Part shown: piece after piece, positions 10,494 to 19,903 of the stretch
How the letters are laid out: each line of letters opens with the position of its first letter
Position numbering within the stretch: position 1 is the first letter of the stretch
DNA from: Allorhodopirellula heiligendammensis
GTDB lineage: Bacteria; Planctomycetota; Planctomycetia; Pirellulales; Pirellulaceae
DNA length: 64,000 nucleotides
Direction of reading: 5' to 3'
NCBI RefSeq assembly: GCF_007860105.1
Contig: NZ_SJPU01000002.1
Location: 2,097,739 to 2,161,738 of the forward strand
Program-made: the position numbers and the translations under genes
The notes under the pieces: model-generated
What the model was told of the DNA's origin: nothing
The model's database searches: none
The model's input: only the letters and a program-made list of their open reading frames with translations

Positions 10494-13400
10494 ATGTCAT
10501 CGAATCCTCCCAGCGAACGTCCGCAGGACTCGCCTCGCCGTGAGGACTCTGAGGCAGGTGATCAAGCGGCCTCACCGCTGAACTTAATCCTGCCCGACAA
10601 TGACTTTGAAGCGACTTGGCGGGCTGCGCTCGAAGGGCCGTCGGAAGCCGGTCGAGATGCTTTGCAGAGTCTGTTGGGGTACCTCACGTTCTCCTCCGGG
10701 CCCGCCGCACCGGCAATTCTCAAGGCTTGGAACCGGGTGCACGATGAAGCCGCCGGTGGCGATGTTCTGTCGGGGCCGCCGCCATTTTTGATCATGCGGC
10801 ACTGGCTCGAAGAGACCACCGAGAAACTGCAGTCGAGCGAGTCCTCTGCGTTTGGAGATGTCACTCGAGCCCGGACGGTGATTCGGGTGCTGTGGTCCAA
10901 GCTACTGCCCGCCTACCTGGATTTTCATCGCGACCTGCTCTTTCACCTTGAACCCGAGATTCTGTTCAACGGGCTGTTTCTGGCACGCTGCGCCGAGGCC
11001 GTTCTCGCACATGTTGGTGACGCTGCGACAATCGCAGACGAAAACGAACTCGTCGAGCGAATCATCTCTCAGCTCAATGACTACGTCGGCTATCGCCCCG
11101 TGGCAGTCCTCGAGAACCGCGCCTGCCAACCCTATTCGCATGAGTTTGTGCGTCCCATCCCCATGATGATCCATGGCGTGGGGATCACGGCGGGACCGTA
11201 TCGAGAGCTGATTCGCAGAGCACTCAAAGCCATCACGGAGGCTCCGGAGGAGATCCTCCGCGCCGCGGCGATGGATCCTGATCAGATCCGCGAGTTGTGC
11301 TTGGACCCGCGTGCCTATGATTTCGATCATCCCGTCAACCGCCGTCCGAATTATCACTTCGGCGGCTGGGACGAGCGATCGATTGATAGCGATGGACGCT
11401 ATGATCGATTCATGCTCCGCAGTGTCACTCTCGATGCGCTGCTATGCCGTCTCAACGAAACGACCGATGCGCCTGCTGACGAGCTACTCGATGAAGCCGC
11501 ATCGGTGCTCGCGGGCACGATGCTGATGGCGTCGGGAGTTTCAGGATGGGGGCCCGGCGCCTATTCGAGCGACGTGACGCTCCGCTCGCTGATGGTACCG
11601 ATCGCGAATTATCGCGACGAGTTCTATCGTTGGCGGATATCTCAAATCGGTGGCCAACATGGAGAACGACTATTAGCCGAAGCCGAGACGCGGCACCAGC
11701 CTTTCGGAGCCGCACGGCAGCATCTCAACGCTTCGCTGGCAAGGAGCCGGGCCGTGCAGTTGCAGCATGTGCAGCTCGCCCGCATCTACGCCCGCATGGG
11801 CTACGCTGATTCGGCGGCAAAGCAAGCCGATGTGGTGTCAGCGGCGTCGGCGAGATTGATGTGCCGGATCGATTGCGGCATGACCCTCGGACTGCGCTCT
11901 CTGCGTAGCGGCGACCTGCCCGCCGCGATCCAGGTTCCTGCCGCTAGCTTTGATTTGATACGCCGCGCGATCGAGTGCGGTGGCCTGATGGACCCCTGGG
12001 ACATTCTCGGTTTTACGGGCAACTTCAGCCTCTATCCCGGCATCGAGAACACGATTCACGACTCGCGACTCGATGAGCTGTTGTTCATCATCGAAAGTCT
12101 ATTTGGATACATCGCGAGGGTTTGGAGCGAGGCGGCGGCGCGCGATGACGAAGCGGCCTACGACCAAATGGATGCCCAGTACCGTGAGATCGCCCAGTGG
12201 TGGCGGACTTTTGCCGCCCACACGGTGGAGTCGGTCGACGCCGCGGATCCCTGGGAATCCTACGAGTCGGCACGGTTGGTCGCCCAGGCGCTGCGTCTGT
12301 GGCATCGCGGCGGTGCACGTCATGGTGATATCGCGTTTTGGGCTCCGCACGCCGAGATGTTTGATTCACCCCGGGCGTACATGCTCGTGATCACCGCACT
12401 ACTCGAACGCAAGGATTTCATTCCCGCCCAAGCCCTGCTGATCCACTGGCTGGGCCAAGCCGATCGAGTGGGGCTGCGGACCGGCGCGAGCTCACTGCCG
12501 CGACTTGCCGAGCGTTGGCTGCTGCAACTTCGCGACCATCTGCGTGACGAGCCCACCGAACTGTGGCCACGCGTGAACAAGTTTTTTGACTATCTCGAAG
12601 CCAACGCGGAGTCCTATTGGTCAGCACCCCATTTCGAAGTCGGCGACTCAGCACTGGGTAACCACTCGGCGGACGATTGGGAACGAGAGCTCGCCAGCGC
12701 CACCGACGACTTGCTCGATCCCGAAGCTGACCTCGAGGATGACGAAGATATCTTCGCCGCTGCCTATGAAGGCATGAGCTATCAAGATACGACGGATGAC
12801 GGTAACGAAGGTTCAATTTTCGACACCGGCGGCGACTCGGACAGCGTCGACGAAATCGAGACCGAAGTGAAGCGACTCGGCAGTCGACTCGACTTCCTGC
12901 AAGCCCTCGCCCGCATGTGGGCCGTTGGTGCCGACGTCGCCATCACTCACCACCAGTTTCATAACGCGCCGTCGACCTCGCCGAAGTCGTCCAGCGGCGA
13001 TGCCGAGAGCGCCCGCCAAGCCCGTCAGCAACAAGAACAGCAAATTGAGTCATTGCAGGCGTGGGCGCGACGGGCGGTTAAGAACCGCATTGGCCTGCTG
13101 CAACTGCTCAGCGACGTACGTGCGTACAAGATCAAACCCGCCGGTACCGACAAAGAATCCATGCGGACCTACGACCGACGTCGTGTCCTGCGTGATGGTT
13201 TGATGGAACGCATCATCGAAACTGCCGTGGAAATGTCGGACGCCCGGCGGTTGATCAGCAGTGCATTGTGCGCTCTCAATGGGAACCTTTCATCGGATCT
13301 CAATGAAGAGTTTGCCGAAGACGACGCGGGCGCAATCGAACTGTTTGCCGCCTTGATCGCAGGCGATTCGGAGTTGGCGCGAACGTCGTTCCCCGCGTTT

Positions 13401-14801
13401 GTCGAGTCGATCATCCAGCGGAACCTGCTCTACATTCCCCTCTCGCGCGGTGGCGATCCTGTCAAAATTTACGTTGCGAGACTGCGGGAACGTGTGCTCC
13501 GGCACCTGTTGCACTGGATGCCCCGCCGCGGCCTGATTGTGGAAACCTGCCGGCTGATCGAGACCGCGAGACAGATGGAACAACGCAACCCCATCGGTGC
13601 GGGTGCCGTCACCGAGTTCGACGGACTCTACCGTGCCGGCTATCGTTCGCTCGTGGGATCGTTTTCTGACTCAGCGCTGCATAGCGAAGCGGCGCGGCAC
13701 GGCGACGCTCACGCCAAGTCGAGCGACGCTTGCGAACCTTCCGTCGACAGTCGCGAGCTGACTGCGACCGACCAACATGCAATCTCCCAAACGCTGATCC
13801 CGCTGCTTGAAAAGCTAACCGAGGTGATGCTCGGTAGTTGGCTGGCCCACAGCCAAACACTCCGTCTCTCGCCACTGGAGTCGGTCAGCGATGGCCCCAA
13901 ATGGAAACGGCTCGTCGAGTTCATTCAAGCCTTCGGCGACCCCCTGTTCACACAAGGGTTCCTGCAGCTGAGCAACATCCGGGCAGTGCTACACCAAGGC
14001 GTCGAGAGCTGGCTCGGCAGGGCGCTGGAAGATGGCGACGACCTGCTCGACGAAACCGAATTGATGCGAGCTATCGAAGAAGGCAGAATCGAACTGGGCG
14101 AAGCGGCACGCTGTATCACATTGGTGTTCGAATCGTTGATGGACCACCATGCCGAGTATCAAGATTACAACAGCACCACGACGCAGAGCGATCGCGGTGA
14201 AATGGTCTACACCTTTCTCGACTTCTTAAGACTGCGGGCTAGATACGAACGGGTCGCTTGGAACCTCAAACCGATCATGTGGACGCATCAGGTGCTCGTG
14301 CGCATGAATTTAGGCGAAGCTGCCCTGGCATGGCGGGAGAGTCTGAACGAGCGGATCGCCGCAGAAGCCGAACTGTACGTGAAGCGTTTGCGAGAACTCC
14401 AGAAACGCTATTCGATGCGAATGCCCACGATTGCCGATCGCTTGGAAGAGCGATTCGTACAGCCGATGACGATCGACCGCATGCGTGCGTTGATCGCTCC
14501 TGCGATGGCCGATGCGGAAGCCAACCAGGAACATAGCTCCGCGTTCGAAGAACTTGAGTTTGAAGCCAATCAGCTCACACGAACCCCTGTCGGCGTCGGC
14601 TTGGATCTGCCGCCCTGGCTGAGCGAACTCGACAAGGAAGTTGAAAAGATCGGCAAGCGGAACCTGGCCAGTGAGATTGATCTGCAAGATCTGATCACGA
14701 TCCCTGTCAGCCCACTCACCCTCGACGAACTTCGCTCGCAACTCGCCATCGCCGCGTCGCAAGGCCGCCGGCTACCACACATGCGCGGCAAGTCGAAATG
14801 A
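10494..14801 (+). CDS. very large protein of unknown function, 1435 residues
   Basis: I do not recognise any domain here. The protein has no signal peptide or clear membrane segment, so it is probably cytoplasmic, and it is mostly helical in appearance, with many Leu/Ala/Glu/Arg-rich stretches. A strongly acidic low-complexity region lies near residues 745-785 (PEADLEDDEDIF and beyond), contrasting with the highly basic protein encoded just upstream. The C-terminal part (about 1290-1400) is rich in charged helices with a possible coiled coil. It begins three bases after the histone-like gene, which suggests a functional link. Coding quality is good over the full length; function is unknown. 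Confidence 0.85.
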   Translation: MSSNPPSERPQDSPRREDSEAGDQAASPLNLILPDNDFEATWRAALEGPSEAGRDALQSLLGYLTFSSGPAAPAILKAWNRVHDEAAGGDVLSGPPPFLIMRHWLEETTEKLQSSESSAFGDVTRARTVIRVLWSKLLPAYLDFHRDLLFHLEPEILFNGLFLARCAEAVLAHVGDAATIADENELVERIISQLNDYVGYRPVAVLENRACQPYSHEFVRPIPMMIHGVGITAGPYRELIRRALKAITEAPEEILRAAAMDPDQIRELCLDPRAYDFDHPVNRRPNYHFGGWDERSIDSDGRYDRFMLRSVTLDALLCRLNETTDAPADELLDEAASVLAGTMLMASGVSGWGPGAYSSDVTLRSLMVPIANYRDEFYRWRISQIGGQHGERLLAEAETRHQPFGAARQHLNASLARSRAVQLQHVQLARIYARMGYADSAAKQADVVSAASARLMCRIDCGMTLGLRSLRSGDLPAAIQVPAASFDLIRRAIECGGLMDPWDILGFTGNFSLYPGIENTIHDSRLDELLFIIESLFGYIARVWSEAAARDDEAAYDQMDAQYREIAQWWRTFAAHTVESVDAADPWESYESARLVAQALRLWHRGGARHGDIAFWAPHAEMFDSPRAYMLVITALLERKDFIPAQALLIHWLGQADRVGLRTGASSLPRLAERWLLQLRDHLRDEPTELWPRVNKFFDYLEANAESYWSAPHFEVGDSALGNHSADDWERELASATDDLLDPEADLEDDEDIFAAAYEGMSYQDTTDDGNEGSIFDTGGDSDSVDEIETEVKRLGSRLDFLQALARMWAVGADVAITHHQFHNAPSTSPKSSSGDAESARQARQQQEQQIESLQAWARRAVKNRIGLLQLLSDVRAYKIKPAGTDKESMRTYDRRRVLRDGLMERIIETAVEMSDARRLISSALCALNGNLSSDLNEEFAEDDAGAIELFAALIAGDSELARTSFPAFVESIIQRNLLYIPLSRGGDPVKIYVARLRERVLRHLLHWMPRRGLIVETCRLIETARQMEQRNPIGAGAVTEFDGLYRAGYRSLVGSFSDSALHSEAARHGDAHAKSSDACEPSVDSRELTATDQHAISQTLIPLLEKLTEVMLGSWLAHSQTLRLSPLESVSDGPKWKRLVEFIQAFGDPLFTQGFLQLSNIRAVLHQGVESWLGRALEDGDDLLDETELMRAIEEGRIELGEAARCITLVFESLMDHHAEYQDYNSTTTQSDRGEMVYTFLDFLRLRARYERVAWNLKPIMWTHQVLVRMNLGEAALAWRESLNERIAAEAELYVKRLRELQKRYSMRMPTIADRLEERFVQPMTIDRMRALIAPAMADAEANQEHSSAFEELEFEANQLTRTPVGVGLDLPPWLSELDKEVEKIGKRNLASEIDLQDLITIPVSPLTLDELRSQLAIAASQGRRLPHMRGKSK

Positions 14802-15007
14802 AGTCGCCTAGTGACATCGGCCATGCGCTCTGTTCAGGCTTCGGCGATCACAATTTGGCCGGTAGCTGACTTTTCTGGTAAGCAGATCTCTAGCTCGCCG
14901 CAGAACCTAGCCGTCTTGGTCGGCACGCTACGCAGACGAGTATCCCCGAAGTGCTTGCCCAGGGCGGCGATCGACTTCACGCAACTCCTCGCACCCACCG
15001 GGCGTGG

Positions 15008-15481
15008 CTAATCCGACTCACTGCACGATGAGATGCAGGTGCTGGCGCTCGGCGTTAATGAGACACTCTCACAGAGTGGCTGGATCGGACTGGCGGATTC
15101 CACCAGTTCGCGAATTGTGACACTGGCAAAGGCCGCTTCGGTCGCCGCGTAGGCTTTATCTAGCTCCGCGTGCAGCGGGCAGAGGGACGTGTGCGACTTC
15201 AGCCCGAGCGGACAACTGCGGATGCGCTCGACCGGAGCTACCGTATTGACCACGTCAAGAATCGTCAGCGTGTTGGTGTCGCTGCATAGCTCGTACCCGC
15301 CTCCGGGGCCTGGCCGTGAAGTGACTAATCCGGCCGCCGCCAAATCTTGCAGAACACGGGTTAGGTAGCGTCGGGGCACCTTGGTCTCGACGGCTAGCTG
15401 ATCCGCTGATACTGAATTGCCCACGCGGCTGCCCAAGCAGGCTACCGCTCGCAATGCATATTCCGCTGTCTTTGAAAGCAT
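15008..15481 (-). CDS. Rrf2-family transcriptional regulator
   Basis: This 157-residue protein opens with the Rrf2 winged-helix signature ([16 protein letters not shown], then [19 protein letters not shown] and GPGGGYEL). Rrf2 proteins such as IscR and NsrR bind DNA as dimers, and many sense iron-sulfur status or nitric oxide. Cys90 and Cys101 (RSCPLG and SLCPLH) lie roughly where NsrR has cluster ligands; I do not see a clear third ligand between them, so cluster binding is likely but not certain. It is divergent from the haem-protein gene at 15563, and the spacer carries GTGCAG half-sites that could be its operator. Confidence 0.9.
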   Translation of the reverse strand: MLSKTAEYALRAVACLGSRVGNSVSADQLAVETKVPRRYLTRVLQDLAAAGLVTSRPGPGGGYELCSDTNTLTILDVVNTVAPVERIRSCPLGLKSHTSLCPLHAELDKAYAATEAAFASVTIRELVESASPIQPLCESVSLTPSASTCISSCSESD

Positions 15482-15515
15482 CTCAATCCAATGAAAAGGA
15501 ACATCCTACCGAAAT

Positions 15516-15560
15516 CTGCACCTTGACGTGCAGAACAAGATCCTATACCATGTCGTGCAG
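15516..15560. promoter_or_regulatory. candidate Rrf2 operator overlapping the promoter of the haem-protein gene
   Basis: A perfect inverted repeat CTGCAC-(6)-GTGCAG occupies 15516-15533, and a third half-site GTGCAG lies at 15555-15560. The repeat covers a possible -35 (TTGACG, 15523) whose -10 would be TATACC at 15544 (15-base spacer). Repression by the adjacent Rrf2 protein is inferred from the arrangement. Confidence 0.55.
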
Positions 15561-15562
15561 TA

Positions 15563-16978
15563 ATGATGATATCGGGGACCGTGCTTGAAGGCAAATGCGA
15601 CCTCGTATCATCACACCTCTCTTATCCAGCCCTGCCTCGCCTACTGGATCTCAACATGCTGCTGCGCCGCGTCCTACCTCACGTACGCTCGATGTGGCTG
15701 GGTTGTTTGCTGAGCATGTTAACGACTGCTGCAGCCAACGCCCAGATGAATGGTTACGAGCGGCCACCTATCGACTATCTGCACACCGAAGTTCATGATC
15801 CGGTGGCGAAACTAGCAGCACAGATTCAAGCCGGTGAGACCCAATTGGCTCATGATGCGGAATTCGGGTACTTGGAATCGGTACTGCAGGAATTGGATGT
15901 ACCGGTAAATTCGCAAACGCTCGTTTTTTCTAAAACGAGTTTGCAAATCAGTCGAATCTCTCCACGTCAGCCTCGCGCGTTGTACTTCAATGACGACGTG
16001 TACATTGGGTATTGCCAGAATGGCAAGACGCTTGAACTGGTGGCGACCGATCCTCAGCAGGGGGCGATTTTTTATACGCTCGATCAAGCGGACGAAACAA
16101 CCACACCGAAGCTCACTCGAGACCGAGGGCAATGCCTCTCCTGTCATGTTTCCAGCCGCACACAGAATGTACCGGGGTTCCTCGTCAGGAGTGTGTTTGC
16201 CGATGCGGCGGGGCGTCCCAAACTAGGCAGCGGTACGTTCACGACGGATCAAACGAGCGACTTTCGTGACCGCTGGGGTGGTTGGTATGTCACGGGGCAA
16301 CATGGTTCGATGCGGCATATGGGCAATACGATCTGCGAGGGTGACGAATACACTTTCGATCGCGAACCGGGGGCCAACAAAGTTGACTTGCGAGATCGGT
16401 TTCGCACCGAAGCCTATTTGACGCCGCACAGTGACATTGTCGCTCTGATGGTGCTCGAGCATCAGACCCAAATGCACAATGCGATCACGGCGGCCAATTA
16501 TGAAACCCGCCAGGCGCTTCACCAGTCCTATCAAATGAACGAACTGCTTGACCGCCCCAAGAACTTCCTGAGCGATAGTGCACAGCGACGGATCTCAGCG
16601 GCGGCCGACCGCGTGCTGGAACACATGTTAATGTGCGACGAGTTCCAACTCACCGACAAGGTATCTGGAACGACCACGTTTGCCGCGGACTTCCAAGCCC
16701 GAGGTAAACGCGACGCAGCCGGGCGGTCACTGCGCGATTTTGATCTCAACACGCGGTTATTTCAGTACCCTTGCAGTTATTTGATTCACAGTGACGCCTT
16801 TGGCGGTCTCCCCGACGAAGTCCGCTCAATCATCCTCGCTCGGTTACTCGATGTGTTGCAGAATCGGGACGAGTCCGAGCAGTACGCGCACCTCAGCAAA
16901 GAGATGCGAGCGAACATCCTCGCCATCCTCCGCGAGACCCTGCCGGAGTTCCAACACATCGTGTTCGCAAAGCAGTGA
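15563..16978 (+). CDS. secreted mono-haem c-type protein under Rrf2-type control
   Basis: A hydrophobic signal segment (LRRVLPHVRSMWLGCLLSMLTTAAANAQ) ends near residue 61, and one haem-binding CLSCH lies near residue 195, so the mature protein should be periplasmic with one covalent haem. I do not recognise a named family; similar planctomycete proteins are hypothetical. The first ATG at 15563 sits almost on the promoter, and an internal ATG at 15656 (MLLRRVLP) gives a normal signal peptide and may be the real start. The divergent Rrf2 gene suggests induction by redox or nitrosative stress (inference). Confidence 0.82.
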   Translation: MMISGTVLEGKCDLVSSHLSYPALPRLLDLNMLLRRVLPHVRSMWLGCLLSMLTTAAANAQMNGYERPPIDYLHTEVHDPVAKLAAQIQAGETQLAHDAEFGYLESVLQELDVPVNSQTLVFSKTSLQISRISPRQPRALYFNDDVYIGYCQNGKTLELVATDPQQGAIFYTLDQADETTTPKLTRDRGQCLSCHVSSRTQNVPGFLVRSVFADAAGRPKLGSGTFTTDQTSDFRDRWGGWYVTGQHGSMRHMGNTICEGDEYTFDREPGANKVDLRDRFRTEAYLTPHSDIVALMVLEHQTQMHNAITAANYETRQALHQSYQMNELLDRPKNFLSDSAQRRISAAADRVLEHMLMCDEFQLTDKVSGTTTFAADFQARGKRDAAGRSLRDFDLNTRLFQYPCSYLIHSDAFGGLPDEVRSIILARLLDVLQNRDESEQYAHLSKEMRANILAILRETLPEFQHIVFAKQ

Positions 16979-16993
16979 CCGGCGTTTCATACC

Positions 16994-17086
16994 AACCCGA
17001 AGTGTCAGCAAGGTGCCCCACTGTGACATACTAACCCTTAGCGCGAGCGTGGAAACACATACGATTCCTCGCTGGCGCTGCGGGTT
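16994..17086. repeat. REP-like element with three copies of a 20-bp motif
   Basis: AACCC-type motifs of about 20 bp occur at 16994-17013 and near 17033-17052, and inverted at 17067-17086 (reading GCTGGCGCTGCGGGTT). The outer pair can form an imperfect stem. The 16979-17294 gap between the haem-protein gene and trpC contains this element and the inverted repeat at 17239, and no gene. Confidence 0.55.
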
Positions 17087-17238
17087 CGTGTTGGCCGTGG
17101 CGTCTATGCATCGAGGACGTATTGTACCGCTGCATCCCAATTTGATTTGTCGTTGAGGTAGCGTTGACTGTCACGTTCAACCCACCATTGGGGCCGTACA
17201 TCATCCTTGCACGCTCCCCTCCATCGCCCTGTCTTGAT

Positions 17239-17268
17239 AACATGTCAGTCTTGCAATTCTGACATGTT
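17239..17268. promoter_or_regulatory. perfect inverted repeat upstream of trpC
   Basis: AACATGTCAG at 17239-17248 pairs exactly with CTGACATGTT at 17259-17268 across a ten-base spacer. It ends 26 bases before the trpC start. The arms fit a protein-binding operator or an mRNA leader hairpin; no T-run follows, so it is not a terminator. Confidence 0.5.
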
Positions 17269-17294
17269 CGAACCCGACATTCGATTGATTTCCC

Positions 17295-18077
17295 TTGACG
17301 ATTCTCGATGATATTCTTGTTAAAACTCGCGAGACGATCCAGCGGGATCGTGAGCTTGTTTCGCCTGCCCAGCTCGCCGACGCCGTGGCCGAGATGCTCC
17401 CCTGCCGAGATTTTCACGCCGCTTTGGCGACTGGCGAGGAGGTGCGGTTAATTGCCGAAGTCAAACGAGCCAGCCCGTCGGCAGGTCTCATCCGCGAGAA
17501 TTTTGATCCCGCAGCGATCGCATCTGCATATGCCTTGGGTGGTGCCGCCTGTATCAGCGTGTTGACGGACGAACCATTTTTCCAAGGTTCGTTGGATTAC
17601 CTGCGGGCGGTTCGGCAAGCAGTGGATCTACCCATCCTGCGGAAGGATTTCATTATCGATGAATATCAGTTGCTGCAAGCGCGGGCTAGCGGAGCGGATG
17701 CGGTCCTGTTAATCGCTGAGTGCCTAACGCCCGATCAGCTCATCGAACTGGACGCACGAGCCAGTTCGCTGGGAATGCAAACGTTGATCGAGCTCTTCGA
17801 GCCCGATAATCTCGCCGCCGTTTTGGCGACGAAGACGCGACTAGTCGGCGTAAACAACCGGGACTTGCGTTCGTTTCGTACCGATCTGAGCCACACACTG
17901 CGCGTTGCCGAAGGAATCCCTGCAGATCGATTGATTGTTGGTGAGAGCGGCATCGCCAGCTATGACGACGTGCTGCGTCTGAAGGCGGGCGGCGTGAAAG
18001 GTATACTGGTGGGTGAGTCCTTGATGCGTCAGGACGACATCACCGCGGCCACCCGGCGACTGCTAGCGGGATGTTGA
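17295..18077 (+). CDS. trpC: indole-3-glycerol-phosphate synthase
   Basis: TrpC closes the indole ring from CdRP in tryptophan synthesis. The 260-residue TIM-barrel shows the family motifs in order: EVKRASPSAGLI near residue 55, LRKDFIIDEYQ near 115, the SGADAVLLIAE strand, GVNNRDLRSF near 193 and VGESGIASYDD near 215. No upstream in-frame ATG exists, so a TTG start at 17295 (MTILDDILVKTRE) is used; it matches the usual N-terminus. There is no obvious SD. No other trp genes are nearby, as is common in planctomycetes. Confidence 0.94.
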   Translation: MTILDDILVKTRETIQRDRELVSPAQLADAVAEMLPCRDFHAALATGEEVRLIAEVKRASPSAGLIRENFDPAAIASAYALGGAACISVLTDEPFFQGSLDYLRAVRQAVDLPILRKDFIIDEYQLLQARASGADAVLLIAECLTPDQLIELDARASSLGMQTLIELFEPDNLAAVLATKTRLVGVNNRDLRSFRTDLSHTLRVAEGIPADRLIVGESGIASYDDVLRLKAGGVKGILVGESLMRQDDITAATRRLLAGC

Positions 18078-18135
18078 TTCAATCGACTTTGGAGACGCTA
18101 CCGAATCTTCCCTGCACCCCGACACGAGATCCATC

Positions 18136-19749
18136 ATGACACTGCGGTTGCAACTGAGTGAGATCGGTAAGTCGTTTGGCGCCACGCGCGCGCTTGATGC
18201 CGTCGACCTCAGTGTTGGTGCGGGCGAAGTTCATGCAATCATTGGTGAAAACGGGGCGGGCAAGAGTACCTTGATGAAGGTGCTCAGCGGCGCCCATCGC
18301 CCCGACCAAGGTGACATTCGGCTCGATGGCAAGGTGATCGAATTTGCCGACCCACGCCAATCCCAAGCTGCGGGGATTGCCATGATCTATCAAGAGCTGA
18401 ATCTGGCGCCCGAGCTTTCGGTCGGCCAAAACATTTTGTTGGGCCATGAACTGCGGCACACTGGCACTCCGCTGCGAGCGATCGCGGGAAAGCTCGGCTG
18501 GATCGACGGCACGGCCGAGCGTCGCTGGGCGAGCGAAGCCCTTGAGAAATTGAATTGCGCGCATCTCGCTCTGGACCGCCCTGCAGGCGAATTATCGATT
18601 GCTGAACAACAGATGGTCGAAATAGCGAGAGCAATTGTCACTTCGCAACACGACCCATCGCAATCGCTCAAGCTGTTAATCCTTGACGAGCCCACGAGCA
18701 GTCTCACGCAAGTCGACACCCAGCGTCTGTTCGCCGTGATCGAGCAACTCGCGGCGACCGGCGTGAGCGTTCTTTATATCAGCCATTTTCTCGAAGAATG
18801 CCAACGCATCGCCGATCGATATACCGTCCTCCGCGACGGACGCAGCGTCCGTTGCGGCTCAATGCCCGCCCACGCCGCCAGATCAGACCGCCCTGACCGT
18901 ACCGATCGGTCGGTATCAGAGCGGACCTCCGAGCCAGCCGCAACAGCCACGATGGATGACATCATTCACAGCATGGTAGGGCGGGAACTCTCCAATCTTT
19001 ATCCGCACTTTGCCCATACTCGCGGAGAGGTCGCTCTCCAGGTCAAACAACTCTCCAGCGACACCGGCCCAGCGGCGGTTGATTTCGAGGTTTACCACGG
19101 TGAAATTTTTGGAATCGCGGGGCTGATCGGAGCTGGACGCACTGAGACGCTGCGTACCATCTTCGGTCTCGACCGACTTACCACTGGCGAGGTACGCGTC
19201 GCTGGTCGAGCGTCCAGCCGTCGACGTCCTGACCTGAGTTGGTCACGCGATCAGATGGGGATGGTATCGGAAGACCGCAAGGACGAAGGGCTGTTTCTAG
19301 CCCGCAGCCTGAGCGACAACCTGACCATTACAAGGGCCCGGTCGTATCGCCGATATGGATTGCTCCGCGATACACCAATGGCCAACGACACTCGGCAGTG
19401 GATGCGAACGCTCGATGTGAAAGCAGCGTCACCTGATCAGCTCATCGGCGAGCTCTCCGGAGGCAATCAGCAGAAAATCGCGCTGGCGAGATTGTTGCTA
19501 CACGACTGCAACATTTTGTTGCTCGACGAGCCTACCCGGGGCATCGACATCGGCAGCAAGAGTACGATCTATGAACAAATCGGCCAACTCGCCAGCCAAG
19601 GAAAAGCAATCGTGTTGGTCAGCAGTTATCTTCCAGAATTGCTGGGGGTCTGCGACCGCATCGGAGTCTTTGCCAGCGGTCGCTTGGTGGACGTCCGCCC
19701 GACAGCCGACTGGAACGAGCACCAACTGCTCGAATCGGCGATTGGTTGA
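18136..19749 (+). CDS. sugar-type ABC importer ATPase, RbsA/MglA family (orphan)
   Basis: This 537-residue protein contains two fused ABC ATPase domains, the hallmark of the CUT2 ribose/galactose/simple-sugar importers. The first has [22 protein letters not shown] and LLILDEPTSSL. The second has the degenerate P-loop GLIGAGRTE usual for this family, then LSGGNQQKIALAR and LLLDEPTRGIDIG. An insertion of about 40 residues with Arg/Ser/Asp-rich sequence lies between the halves (near residues 240-275). No permease or sugar-binding protein is adjacent, so the partners are encoded elsewhere or lost. It follows trpC by 58 bases. Confidence 0.92.
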   Translation: MTLRLQLSEIGKSFGATRALDAVDLSVGAGEVHAIIGENGAGKSTLMKVLSGAHRPDQGDIRLDGKVIEFADPRQSQAAGIAMIYQELNLAPELSVGQNILLGHELRHTGTPLRAIAGKLGWIDGTAERRWASEALEKLNCAHLALDRPAGELSIAEQQMVEIARAIVTSQHDPSQSLKLLILDEPTSSLTQVDTQRLFAVIEQLAATGVSVLYISHFLEECQRIADRYTVLRDGRSVRCGSMPAHAARSDRPDRTDRSVSERTSEPAATATMDDIIHSMVGRELSNLYPHFAHTRGEVALQVKQLSSDTGPAAVDFEVYHGEIFGIAGLIGAGRTETLRTIFGLDRLTTGEVRVAGRASSRRRPDLSWSRDQMGMVSEDRKDEGLFLARSLSDNLTITRARSYRRYGLLRDTPMANDTRQWMRTLDVKAASPDQLIGELSGGNQQKIALARLLLHDCNILLLDEPTRGIDIGSKSTIYEQIGQLASQGKAIVLVSSYLPELLGVCDRIGVFASGRLVDVRPTADWNEHQLLESAIG

Positions 19750-19903
19750 AGCGAACGGTTGATTGACCAGACTTGGACATACGTGTCGGCTACAGTGAAT
19801 CCCACCTGCAGTCGTCGCGTGGCGTGATTGGCAGCACGTTCTGCTGGTCGTGCATACGCGCATCAATCGACATTGCGGACGGGCAACCGGAATCTCAATA
19901 CAA

